Part shown: in pieces, positions 1-5,696 of the stretch
Layout: the number at the start of each line of letters is the position of its first letter
How positions within the stretch are numbered: the stretch's first letter is position 1
Assembly: GCF_902491285.1 (NCBI RefSeq)
Contig: NZ_CABUHK010000144.1
Span: 1 to 6,468 of the forward strand
Reading direction: 5' to 3'
DNA from: an uncultured Bacteroides sp.
GTDB taxonomy: Bacteria; Bacteroidota; Bacteroidia; Bacteroidales; Bacteroidaceae
DNA: 6,468 nt
Translations under genes and position numbers: made by a program
The notes under the pieces: generated by a model
Seen by the model: only the letters and a program-made list of their open reading frames with translations
Databases searched by the model: none
What the model was told of the DNA's origin: nothing

Positions 1-17
1 TATTTAAAAATAATGCG

Positions 18-49
18 CAAAGTTACTTATTCGCTGGGAATTTAGCAAT
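18..49 (-). promoter_or_regulatory. Bacteroides-type promoter facing out of the window's left edge
   Basis: On the minus strand the box TAACTTTG (18-25) matches the Bacteroides -7 consensus TAnnTTTG. An ATTG (46-49), close to the -33 TTTG, lies 20 bases upstream, within the usual spacing. Transcription would start near position 12 and run left, so the gene it serves lies outside the window. It also implies that the paaK-ACT operon ends before about position 50. Confidence 0.5.
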
Positions 50-117
50 TAATCTATGTTTTTTAATACATAAAAGGCGTTAAACATCGACAAAAGGGGA
101 GAAAATGACGTCAAACC

Positions 118-201
118 GTAAACAATATGCGGTGAACAAACTGCACTATCCACTAAAAGCACAGCCCATCCACCGCATATTATTTGCCATTCATTGTTTA
201 C
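118..201. repeat. Inverted repeat with 11-bp perfect arms behind the ACT gene
   Basis: AATATGCGGTG (124-134) is the exact reverse complement of 171-181, with 36 bases between the arms. Outside these, GTAAAC (118-123) pairs with GTTTAC (196-201) across a bulge. It lies 22 bases beyond the ACT stop codon on the transcribed minus strand, so it may end or protect the 3' end of the paaK-ACT transcript. No clean U-tract follows, so it is not a textbook intrinsic terminator. Confidence 0.4.
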
Positions 202-222
202 TTCCTACATTCAATCTGAAAT

Positions 223-648
223 TTACAGTTTATACAAGTCGCTCGCTGCCAACAAGTCGACCTTCTTTTCTTTCAGCACTTCGATACACTTATCCAGATT
301 GCTGGGGCGGATCACCACATTAGCGATATTGTTATTGGCAAACGAATACATATATTCGATAAACACCCCTTCATCAGATAAGAATCCCAGTACTTTAGCC
401 AACGCGCCCGGTATGTTCGGGCAGCTAATGCCGACCACATCAGTCACATTCACTGCAAAATGGTTATCTTTCAGAGCTTTATATGCTCTATCCGGGTCGG
501 ATACGATTCCACGCAAAATACCAAAATCGGCATTTTCTGCGATGCACAAGGCAGAAAGATTTATATTTTCTTTCGCCAGCACTTCAGTCACTTCCGTCAA
601 ACGGCCTGACTTATTTTCCAAAAAGATAGAAAGTTGTTTTGCTACCAT
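223..648 (-). CDS. Tandem ACT-domain protein (probable amino-acid-sensing regulator)
   Basis: This 141-residue protein consists of two ACT modules: residues about 3-68 (ligand-loop-like NKSGRL at 12-17) and about 69-138 (NIPGALAKVL at 78-87). There is no catalytic, DNA-binding or membrane segment. Stand-alone tandem ACT proteins of this size are commonly found beside aryl-CoA ligase or indolepyruvate:ferredoxin oxidoreductase genes. ACT domains bind small ligands, typically amino acids, at dimer interfaces. The gene starts 32 bases after the paaK stop codon on the same strand, so the two are almost certainly co-transcribed. I infer that it senses an aromatic or branched amino acid, or an acyl product, for the ligase. 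The ATG start has no Shine-Dalgarno, which is normal for Bacteroides. Family assignment is secure; ligand and partner are inferred. Confidence 0.9.
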   Translation of the reverse strand: MVAKQLSIFLENKSGRLTEVTEVLAKENINLSALCIAENADFGILRGIVSDPDRAYKALKDNHFAVNVTDVVGISCPNIPGALAKVLGFLSDEGVFIEYMYSFANNNIANVVIRPSNLDKCIEVLKEKKVDLLAASDLYKL

Positions 649-680
649 AATTGTAAAGTATTATATTGTAAGTTCAGGTA

Positions 681-1979
681 TTAAATTTTTCTGTTATCAA
701 TCACTCGCTTCGCTTTGCCTACGCTACGCTCAATGCTGCGCGGCTCTACCAGCTTCACGTTGACTCCCAAGCCGAGCACGCTTTGCAGGCGTCCCGCCAG
801 TTTCTTCTTCAAAGCCAGCATCTTGTTAATCTCGTCGGAATAGAAATCCGGACGAACTTCCACCTGAAGCTCCATCGTATCGGTATTGTTTTCACGACCT
901 ACTATCAACAGATAATGCGGTTCAAATTCCGCCATCTCGAGAATAACAGATTCGATTTGCGTCGGGAATACGTTTACACCACGGATAATCAGCATATCAT
1001 CACTACGTCCCAGGATGCGGTCCATTCGTACCAATGTACGGCCACAAGAACACTTATCGTAATGCAAAGCGGTCAGATCGCGCGTACGGTAACGAAGCAA
1101 CGGCATACCTTCTTTAGTAAGATGTGTAAATACCAGTTCGCCTGTTTGACCGTGCTCTACCGGTTGCAAAGTATTCGGATCGATAATTTCGGGGAAATAA
1201 TGGTCTTCATTCAAGTGAGTGCCATGCTGGCATTCACACTCATAGCCAACCCCCGGCCCGGCTATTTCACTCAAGCCATAAATATCATAAGCCTTGATGC
1301 CCAGCTTTTCCTCGATTTCATGACGCATATTTTCCGTCCAGGGTTCCGCACCGAACGCGCCGACCTTCAACTTGAATTCTTCACGCGGCAGACCGGAATC
1401 CTTGATAGCATCCGCCAAATAAAGTGCATAAGAAGGTGTACAACAAAGTACCGTAGAGCCGAAATCATGCATCAAAGTAATCTGTTTCTCCGTATTTCCA
1501 CTGGACATCGGGATAACGGAAGCCCCAATATTTTCAGCTCCGGCATGTGCGCCCAACCCGCCCGTGAAAAGACCATATCCATAAGATACCTGGAATATAT
1601 CAGAACGGCCTGCCCCATATGCGGTAAAAGCACGGGATATGCACTCCGCCCATGAGGACAGGTCCTTACGGGTGTATCCAACGACAGTCGGCTTTCCGGT
1701 AGTACCGGAGGATGCATGGATACGTACAATCTGACTCATCGGCACCGCACAGAGTCCGAACGGATAATTATCTCTTAAATCATGTTTCGTGGTAAACGGC
1801 AGTTTCACAATATCATCAATGCTATTGATATCATCGGGAGTAACCCCCATCTCCTGCATCTTCTTCCGATAAAAAGGCGTGTTGTGATAAACGTAATCTA
1901 CAATTTTCTTGAGTCGTATGCTTTGAATCTTGCGAAGACTTTCGCGGTCCATACACTCAATGCTCTCATTCCAAATCAT
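681..1979 (-). CDS. paaK: Phenylacetate-CoA ligase family enzyme (PaaK-type, adenylate-forming)
   Basis: A 432-residue cytoplasmic enzyme of normal family length. It activates an aryl acetate (phenylacetate or indoleacetate type) with ATP and CoA via an acyl-adenylate. Visible motifs: the phosphate loop ASSGTTGKP (89-97), YGLSE (234-238), the ribose-binding region RYRTRD (296-301), the hinge GRSDDMLIIRG (324-334) and the C-terminal lysine motif GKAKRVID (421-428), where K422 or K424 is the likely catalytic lysine. Two cysteine pairs, CxC at 248-250 and 310-312, with nearby histidines, suggest a structural metal site. The gene leads an operon with the ACT gene and is divergent from uvrB. In anaerobes such ligases work with 2-oxoacid:ferredoxin oxidoreductases in aromatic amino acid breakdown or in making amino acids from aryl acids. 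No oxidoreductase gene is in the window, so direction and exact substrate are open. Confidence 0.93.
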   Translation of the reverse strand: MIWNESIECMDRESLRKIQSIRLKKIVDYVYHNTPFYRKKMQEMGVTPDDINSIDDIVKLPFTTKHDLRDNYPFGLCAVPMSQIVRIHASSGTTGKPTVVGYTRKDLSSWAECISRAFTAYGAGRSDIFQVSYGYGLFTGGLGAHAGAENIGASVIPMSSGNTEKQITLMHDFGSTVLCCTPSYALYLADAIKDSGLPREEFKLKVGAFGAEPWTENMRHEIEEKLGIKAYDIYGLSEIAGPGVGYECECQHGTHLNEDHYFPEIIDPNTLQPVEHGQTGELVFTHLTKEGMPLLRYRTRDLTALHYDKCSCGRTLVRMDRILGRSDDMLIIRGVNVFPTQIESVILEMAEFEPHYLLIVGRENNTDTMELQVEVRPDFYSDEINKMLALKKKLAGRLQSVLGLGVNVKLVEPRSIERSVGKAKRVIDNRKI

Positions 1980-2032
1980 GTGTTTCTGGTATTACTAGTT
2001 GTATGAATCTGTTTTTTGATATTAATATGTTG

Positions 2033-2041
2033 CAAAGTAAA
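2033..2041 (-). promoter_or_regulatory. Probable -7 box of the paaK-ACT operon
   Basis: The minus strand reads TTTACTTTG here, one base short of or one mismatch from TAnnTTTG. It would place the start of transcription near 2026, giving a leader of about 47 bases before the paaK ATG at 1979. No good -33 TTTG is found 17-23 bases further upstream, so the call is tentative. Confidence 0.4.
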
Positions 2042-2048
2042 GGATTTA

Positions 2049-2082
2049 TTTGGAAAAATGATTTGTAATCTCGATTATTTTG
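2049..2082 (+). promoter_or_regulatory. Probable uvrB promoter (Bacteroides -33/-7)
   Basis: TTTG (2049-2052) is followed after 22 bases by TTATTTTG (2075-2082), one mismatch from TAnnTTTG. Transcription would start near 2089 and leave a leader of about 25 bases before the ATG at 2114. This argues against the in-frame TTG at 2090 as a start codon, because it would sit at the transcript's very 5' end. I see no SOS-type operator, but I do not know the local LexA consensus. Confidence 0.45.
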
Positions 2083-2113
2083 CCGAATATTGCTCCACTT
2101 TTTAGGATTAACT

Positions 2114-4147
2114 ATGAATTTTGAACTAACATCAGCTTACAAGCCTACCGGGGATCAGCCGGAAGCTATCGCACAACTGACTGAAGGGATACTCCAGGGA
2201 GTCCCTGCACAGACTTTATTGGGAGTCACCGGCTCGGGAAAAACATTTACCATTGCCAATGTGATAGCCAATATCAACAAACCGACATTGATTCTGAGTC
2301 ATAATAAAACGCTGGCCGCACAGTTGTATGGCGAGTTTAAAGGATTTTTCCCCAATAATGCGGTGGAATATTACGTTTCTTACTATGATTACTATCAGCC
2401 GGAAGCCTATCTGCCAAGCAGTGATACATATATAGAAAAGGATTTGGCTATCAATGACGAAATTGACAAGTTGCGTCTTGCCGCCACCTCCGCCCTGCTC
2501 TCCGGACGGAAAGATGTGGTGGTAATCTCTTCCGTGTCCTGCATCTACGGTATGGGAAATCCGTCGGACTTTTACAAGAATGTAATCGAGATAGAACGGG
2601 GACGCATGATGGATCGCAACGTATTCCTTCGCCGGCTGGTAGACAGTTTGTATGTGCGTAACGATATTGACCTCAACCGTGGTAATTTCCGCGTGAAAGG
2701 TGATACGGTGGATATTTACCTGGCTTATACGGACAATCTGCTTCGTGTCACTTTCTGGGGAGATGAAATTGATGGCATAGAGGAGGTAGACCCTATTACA
2801 GGTGTCACTACCGCTCCATTGGATGCTTACAAGATTTATCCGGCGAATCTGTTTATGACTACCAAAGAAGCCACTCTCCGCGCTATTCACGAAATAGAAG
2901 ACGACTTGACCAAACAAGTGGCTTTCTTTGAGTCCATCGGCAAAGAATATGAAGCTAAACGGCTCTATGAACGGGTCACTTACGATATGGAAATGATTCG
3001 GGAACTCGGTCATTGTTCCGGTATTGAAAATTATTCCCGCTATTTCGACGGTCGTGCTGCCGGTACCCGCCCCTACTGCCTGCTTGACTTTTTCCCGGAG
3101 GATTTTCTGATAGTCATTGACGAAAGCCACGTCAGCGTACCGCAAATCCGCGCTATGTACGGGGGAGACCGTGCACGTAAAATCAATCTTGTAGAATACG
3201 GTTTCCGTCTGCCTGCCGCTATGGACAACCGCCCGTTGAAATTTGAAGAGTTTCAGGAGATGGCGAAACAAGTCGTTTACGTCAGTGCCACACCGGCAGA
3301 TTACGAGTTAATCCAGTCTGAAGGTATTGTTGTGGAACAAGTGATCCGCCCTACCGGCTTGTTGGATCCGATTATTGAAGTCCGTCCGAGCCTGAATCAG
3401 ATTGACGACTTGATGGAGGAAATCCAACTGCGGATTGAGAAGAAAGAACGTGTGCTTGTCACCACGCTGACCAAACGAATGGCAGAAGAGTTGACAGAAT
3501 ACCTTCTTAACAATAATGTAAGGTGTAACTATATCCATAGCGATGTCGATACCCTCGAACGTGTCAAAATCATGGATGATCTCCGGCAAGGAATCTATGA
3601 TGTACTAATCGGGGTGAATCTGCTTCGTGAAGGATTAGACCTCCCTGAAGTGTCCCTTGTAGCCATTCTTGATGCAGATAAAGAAGGATTCCTCCGCTCA
3701 CATCGCTCTCTGACACAGACCGCAGGACGTGCCGCACGTAATGTAAACGGAAAAGTGATCATGTATGCCGACAGGATGACGGACAGCATGAAGTTGACCA
3801 TTGACGAGACTAACCGTCGCCGTGAAAAACAATTGGCGTATAATGAAGCAAACGGCATTACTCCGCAACAAATCAAGAAGGCTAGAAACCTGGCCGTATT
3901 TGGTAATGCAAACTCCGAAGCAAATGAATTGCTGAAAGAGAAACATGCTTATATTGAACCTGCCACGCCCAATATCGCAGCCGATCCGGTGGTACAGTAT
4001 ATGAGTAAACCGCAAATGGAGAAGAGTATCGAGCGTACCCGCAAACTTATGCAGGAAGCTGCCAAGAAGTTGGAATTCATTGAAGCTGCCCAATATCGTG
4101 ACGAATTACTGAAACTGGAAGATTTAATGAAAGAAAAATGGGGATAA
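2114..4147 (+). CDS. uvrB: Excinuclease ABC subunit B (UvrB)
   Basis: UvrB is the helicase-like damage-verification subunit of nucleotide excision repair. It is loaded on DNA by UvrA and then recruits the nuclease UvrC. From the ATG at 2114 the protein has 677 residues, the usual length. In order: Walker A GVTGSGKT (37-44); the beta-hairpin that clamps around DNA, rich in Tyr (about 86-110, with the YYDYYQPEAY stretch); the Walker B-type DESH box (336-339); SATP (391-394); the helicase motif around REGLDLPE (505-512); the arginine-finger motif QTAGRAARN (535-543); and a C-terminal UVR helical hairpin (about 637-672) that contacts UvrC. All key motifs are intact. The frame is open upstream to a TTG at 2090, but the ATG matches the family's N-terminus. 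The gene is monocistronic: a hairpin follows 9 bases after the stop, and paaK diverges upstream. Confidence 0.98.
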   Translation: MNFELTSAYKPTGDQPEAIAQLTEGILQGVPAQTLLGVTGSGKTFTIANVIANINKPTLILSHNKTLAAQLYGEFKGFFPNNAVEYYVSYYDYYQPEAYLPSSDTYIEKDLAINDEIDKLRLAATSALLSGRKDVVVISSVSCIYGMGNPSDFYKNVIEIERGRMMDRNVFLRRLVDSLYVRNDIDLNRGNFRVKGDTVDIYLAYTDNLLRVTFWGDEIDGIEEVDPITGVTTAPLDAYKIYPANLFMTTKEATLRAIHEIEDDLTKQVAFFESIGKEYEAKRLYERVTYDMEMIRELGHCSGIENYSRYFDGRAAGTRPYCLLDFFPEDFLIVIDESHVSVPQIRAMYGGDRARKINLVEYGFRLPAAMDNRPLKFEEFQEMAKQVVYVSATPADYELIQSEGIVVEQVIRPTGLLDPIIEVRPSLNQIDDLMEEIQLRIEKKERVLVTTLTKRMAEELTEYLLNNNVRCNYIHSDVDTLERVKIMDDLRQGIYDVLIGVNLLREGLDLPEVSLVAILDADKEGFLRSHRSLTQTAGRAARNVNGKVIMYADRMTDSMKLTIDETNRRREKQLAYNEANGITPQQIKKARNLAVFGNANSEANELLKEKHAYIEPATPNIAADPVVQYMSKPQMEKSIERTRKLMQEAAKKLEFIEAAQYRDELLKLEDLMKEKWG

Positions 4148-4155
4148 GATTTTTC

Positions 4156-4187
4156 ATTCTCCATCTATTACGGAAGATGGAGAATCT
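4156..4187 (+). terminator. Hairpin after uvrB (weak-tailed terminator)
   Basis: ATTCTCCATCT (4156-4166) pairs perfectly with 4175-4185 around an 8-base loop, starting 9 bases after the uvrB stop. Only CTT follows before AACAAG, so the U-tract is poor. It may act as a terminator or as a 3'-end stabiliser. Confidence 0.55.
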
Positions 4188-4223
4188 TAACAAGTCTATA
4201 ATACTGGAAGCAAACATTTAACG

Positions 4224-4240
4224 AGTGTTATAAAAACACT
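4224..4240. promoter_or_regulatory. Short inverted repeat upstream of sRNA copy 1
   Basis: AGTGTT-ATAAA-AACACT, with 6-bp arms, ends 16 bases before the -33 box of the first small-RNA promoter. A longer palindrome (5370-5385) starts at exactly the same distance from the second promoter, and the two share TGTTATA at the same register. It could be an activator or repressor site or a UP-like element. It could also be residual homology of a duplicated segment. Confidence 0.35.
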
Positions 4241-4256
4241 AATCATTCACTGATAA

Positions 4257-4287
4257 TTTGCAAATATCACGAAAGTCCGTATCTTTG
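4257..4287 (+). promoter_or_regulatory. Promoter of sRNA copy 1 (perfect Bacteroides -33/-7)
   Basis: TTTG (4257-4260), a 19-base spacer, then TATCTTTG (4280-4287) match the consensus exactly. Transcription should begin near 4292-4294. The second copy has the same two boxes at the same spacing although much of its spacer has diverged, which suggests selection for promoter function. Confidence 0.8.
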
Positions 4288-4291
4288 CACT

Positions 4292-4355
4292 GTGTTTTTC
4301 ATAGTATTAGATTTAAGGTTAACAAAGGTTGGAGCAAGGCGTTGCTCCTTTTTTT
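4292..4355 (+). ncRNA. Small RNA, copy 1 (about 64 nt, paralogous family)
   Basis: A consensus promoter lies immediately upstream and an intrinsic terminator (4331-4355) ends the unit, with no start codon and ribosome site in between. The predicted RNA has an AU-rich, probably unpaired 5' part of about 40 nt containing the related segments AAGGTT and AAAGGTTGG, followed by the terminator hairpin. This is the layout of a trans-acting bacterial sRNA with a single-stranded seed. The RNA is identical to copy 2 across the predicted transcript. A multi-copy family of paralogous sRNAs (FopS) bound by the protein RbpB has been described in Bacteroides thetaiotaomicron. I suspect membership but am recalling this from memory and cannot compare sequences. 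Exact ends are approximate; targets are unknown. Confidence 0.7.
4331..4355 (+). terminator. Intrinsic terminator of sRNA copy 1
   Basis: GGAGCAA (4331-4337), loop GGCG, TTGCTCC (4342-4348), then seven T (4349-4355). This is a strong, textbook rho-independent terminator on the plus strand. Confidence 0.92.
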
Positions 4356-4397
4356 ATGCCCATACTTATCCTGCATTTCTTATTTCAGCACAGCATA

Positions 4398-4437
4398 TAA
4401 AAATAGTGACGCTATCCGGGTAGGATACCGTCACTAT
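4398..4437 (-). terminator. Probable terminator for the SGNH hydrolase gene
   Basis: Read on the minus strand, the 15-bp stem 4437-4423/4417-4403 runs directly into TTTTTATA (4403 down to 4396). That is a hairpin plus U-tract some 115-150 bases beyond the hydrolase stop codon. The other stem of the block (4447-4481) is followed by TTTATT on the plus strand, so the pair may terminate transcription in both directions. Confidence 0.55.
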
Positions 4438-4481
4438 CGTAACCACATAGCGTCACTATACCAACCGGATAGTGACGCTAT
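4403..4481. repeat. Four-arm inverted repeat built on ATAGTGACGCTAT
   Basis: Four copies of a 13-mer occur in order plus, minus, minus, plus: 4403-4415, 4425-4437 (one mismatch), 4447-4459 and 4469-4481. The first pair extends to a 15-bp stem with one mismatch and a 5-base loop (4403-4417 with 4423-4437). The second pair is a perfect 13-bp stem with a 9-base loop. Arms 1 and 4 are identical, so alternative pairings (1 with 3, 2 with 4) are possible. Each unit is also internally self-complementary (ATAG...CTAT). It resembles REP/BIME-type extragenic palindromes, but I do not recognise a named family. Confidence 0.85.
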
Positions 4482-4551
4482 TTTATTCACTAGTTTCGAC
4501 TACAAAAATTCACTTATTTATGACCGATGTATCAAAGTCTGCCAATATTCT

Positions 4552-5256
4552 TTAAAGCGCCTTGTCTATCGCTGCTTTAATCAACGGCTCCATTATATCA
4601 TATCCCTCACCCGTCGGATGAACCCCATCTTTTGTATATTGAGGATTCAAAGCTTGATTATCATCGGCCACCATTGCCTTATAATAATTAACGAACGGAA
4701 TTTTATTAGCTTTAGCATAAGCCTCTATACGGGCATTCAAAGCCTGAATCTTCTGTGGAGCATCCTTTATCTCCATTCTCCATTTAAAAGCCGCAGCAGG
4801 AAGTACAGAAGTCAATATCACCTTTATCTTATTTGCCTTAGCCAGTTCGACCATAGAAACGATATTGCCAAAAGTATAATCTTCATTGTAAGGATTCGTG
4901 TTTTCTGCCACATCATTGGTTCCGGCATTAATGACTACCAAAGCCGGAGAAAGATTTATCACATCTTCACGGAAGCGCAGCAAGAACTGATAGGAAGTCT
5001 GTCCGCTAATACCACGACCGATATATCCGTTCGTCTTAAAAAAGTCCGGATGAGTCCGCACCCATCCTTCGGTAATGGAATTTCCCATGAACACAACCCT
5101 TTTCTCTTTTTTTGCCGGTTTCGGCAATGCTGCATTCTCTTTAGCATAGCGAGCCAGGTTTGCAAAATCCTTTTTCTGAGCAAATGTCTCTCCTATTGAG
5201 AAACTAAAACAAATAACAGCCAATAATACCCACTGGCCTATCCTTTTCCTTTTCAT
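4552..5256 (-). CDS. Secreted SGNH/GDSL-family hydrolase (acyl esterase)
   Basis: A 234-residue protein with a lysine-rich signal peptide (MKRKRIGQWV, then a hydrophobic stretch, probable cleavage after ETFA at residue 26), so periplasmic or surface-anchored. The SGNH blocks are complete: block I GNSITEGW with nucleophile Ser60; block II Gly85 in RGISGQTS; block III GTND with Asn114; block V DGVHP with Asp210 and His213. The family hydrolyses O-acyl esters, often acetyl groups on polysaccharides in Bacteroides, but this sequence does not fix the substrate. The frame is open to a TTG at 5295, but that codon lies inside the -7 promoter box, so the ATG at 5256, directly before the signal peptide, is the start. 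The gene stands alone, bracketed by two sRNA-bearing direct repeats, with no polysaccharide-utilisation neighbours. Confidence 0.93.
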   Translation of the reverse strand: MKRKRIGQWVLLAVICFSFSIGETFAQKKDFANLARYAKENAALPKPAKKEKRVVFMGNSITEGWVRTHPDFFKTNGYIGRGISGQTSYQFLLRFREDVINLSPALVVINAGTNDVAENTNPYNEDYTFGNIVSMVELAKANKIKVILTSVLPAAAFKWRMEIKDAPQKIQALNARIEAYAKANKIPFVNYYKAMVADDNQALNPQYTKDGVHPTGEGYDIMEPLIKAAIDKAL

Positions 5257-5292
5257 CTTTATATTTTTAAGTATTAGTGTATTAATTGCACG

Positions 5293-5300
5293 CAAAGATA
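5293..5300 (-). promoter_or_regulatory. -7 box of the SGNH hydrolase gene
   Basis: The minus strand reads TATCTTTG, a perfect TAnnTTTG. It would start transcription near 5286, about 30 bases before the ATG at 5256. No TTTG lies at the -33 distance, so the promoter may be weak or need an activator; the palindrome at 5370-5385 lies about 85-100 bases upstream of the start point. Confidence 0.6.
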
Positions 5301-5369
5301 AAGATTTCTCTTATATTTCGTTGCTTAACCAGCAAATAAGCGTTAATGCGAGCCCTCAAATCCTTAATC

Positions 5370-5385
5370 TATGTTATATAACATA
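5370..5385. promoter_or_regulatory. Perfect 16-bp palindrome between divergent promoters
   Basis: TATGTTATATAACATA is an uninterrupted palindrome in the region between the hydrolase promoter (leftward) and sRNA copy 2 (rightward). It ends 17 bases before the -33 box of the sRNA. A dimeric regulator's operator is a reasonable guess, but an AT-rich palindrome can also arise by chance. Confidence 0.4.
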
Positions 5386-5402
5386 TTGTTTTTCTTGAAT
5401 TA

Positions 5403-5433
5403 TTTGCTATTGTCGCAAAAGTCCGTACCTTTG
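5403..5433 (+). promoter_or_regulatory. Promoter of sRNA copy 2 (perfect Bacteroides -33/-7)
   Basis: TTTG (5403-5406), a 19-base spacer, then TACCTTTG (5426-5433). Boxes and spacing are the same as in copy 1, although the left half of the spacer differs at about five positions. Transcription should begin near 5438. Confidence 0.8.
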
Positions 5434-5437
5434 CAAT

Positions 5438-5501
5438 GTGTTTTTCATAGTATTAGATTTAAGGTTAACAAAGGTTGGAGCAAGGCGTTGCTCCTTTTTT
5501 T
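5438..5501 (+). ncRNA. Small RNA, copy 2 (about 64 nt, paralogous family)
   Basis: This has the same predicted transcript as copy 1: an AU-rich 5' part with AAGGTTAACAAAGGTTGG (5461-5478), then the GGAGCAA/TTGCTCC hairpin and seven T. Over the mature RNA the two copies do not differ; the nearby differences fall in the -7 spacer, just before the start point, and beyond the terminator. Having two intact copies so close together argues for a functional RNA and not a decaying repeat. It is transcribed divergently from the hydrolase gene and ends before the gene remnant. Assignment to the FopS-like paralogous sRNA group of Bacteroides is a suspicion from memory. Targets are unknown. Confidence 0.7.
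5477..5501 (+). terminator. Intrinsic terminator of sRNA copy 2
   Basis: GGAGCAA (5477-5483), loop GGCG, TTGCTCC (5488-5494) and seven T (5495-5501), identical to copy 1. It should insulate the downstream remnant and alaX from this promoter. Confidence 0.92.
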
Positions 5502-5514
5502 ATGCCTATACGTT

Positions 5515-5691
5515 TGGAATCCTAAAAAGAATAGAATAGATGCTATCGGTTATAACGCCAAACACGTGGATACCTATTCAGGATTAAAAACCAATATCCG
5601 GGAACTATTTGCAAGAGTAAAAATATTTATCGACTTAGCAATAGACAAACAACCCCATTTCTTTGGAGAGAAAATTATAATTGAAAAATAA
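5515..5691 (+). pseudogene. 5'-truncated gene remnant (about 58 C-terminal codons)
   Basis: Starting at the edge of the 94-bp repeat, a frame reads WNPKKNRIDAIGYNAKHVD and continues with NIRELFARVKIFIDLAID to a C-terminus GEKIIIEK, stopping at 5689-5691. The mix of charged and hydrophobic residues looks like genuine protein, unlike the neighbouring non-coding DNA. There is no start codon or ribosome site of its own: the frame stays open leftwards only through the sRNA unit (an ATG at 5371), which is not plausible coding sequence. The stop lies five bases before the alaX ATG, which is operon-like spacing, so this was probably the end of a gene once co-transcribed with alaX. I do not recognise the family. 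It could instead be a short ORF with an unusual start. Confidence 0.5.
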
Positions 5692-5696
5692 TAATA

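Larger units (their letters stand above)
4272..4365 (+). repeat. 94-bp direct repeat, copy 1
   Basis: This segment matches 5418-5511 at 91 of 94 positions (differences at 4282, 4290 and 4361), 1146 bp apart and in the same orientation. It spans the promoter -7 box, the whole predicted RNA and its terminator. None of the differences touches the terminator stem or the invariant bases of the -7 box. The two copies bracket the SGNH hydrolase gene. Confidence 0.95.
5418..5511 (+). repeat. 94-bp direct repeat, copy 2
   Basis: The partner of 4272-4365, with three differences in 94 bases. The homology stops abruptly at 5511, and the remnant reading frame begins at once on its right. This suggests that one end of the duplicated unit marks an insertion or deletion junction. 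Confidence 0.95.

Noticed and set aside
105..323. 72-residue plus-strand frame preceded by a GGGGAG ribosome-site-like sequence
   Set aside because: It overlaps the ACT gene antisense for about 100 bases, has no recognisable motif, and no consensus promoter precedes it.
783..1655. 290-residue plus-strand frame opposite paaK
   Set aside because: Antisense shadow; the minus-strand frame has every motif of the ligase family.
2216..3271. 351-residue minus-strand frame inside uvrB
   Set aside because: Antisense shadow of a fully conserved gene, with no recognisable motif.
4461..4466. CCAACC in a loop of the four-arm repeat, complementary to GGTTGG of the sRNAs
   Set aside because: Six bases of complementarity are easily met by chance, and a plus-strand transcript reaching this loop would have to read through the sRNA terminator.
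4403..4481. Possible CRISPR array
   Set aside because: The units alternate orientation, are only 13 bases long and have spacers of 5-9 bases; there are no cas genes nearby.
4258..5199. 313-residue plus-strand frame covering sRNA copy 1, the four-arm repeat and the hydrolase gene
   Set aside because: It runs antisense to a hydrolase with all SGNH motifs and starts inside a promoter. Its composition (many S, I, Y, R, H, C) is typical of a shadow frame.
5439..5554. Open frame from a GTG through the sRNA copy 2 (VFFIVLDLRLTK...)
   Set aside because: No ribosome site, the GTG would sit at the transcript's 5' end, and the frame crosses an intrinsic terminator. A non-coding RNA is the simpler reading.
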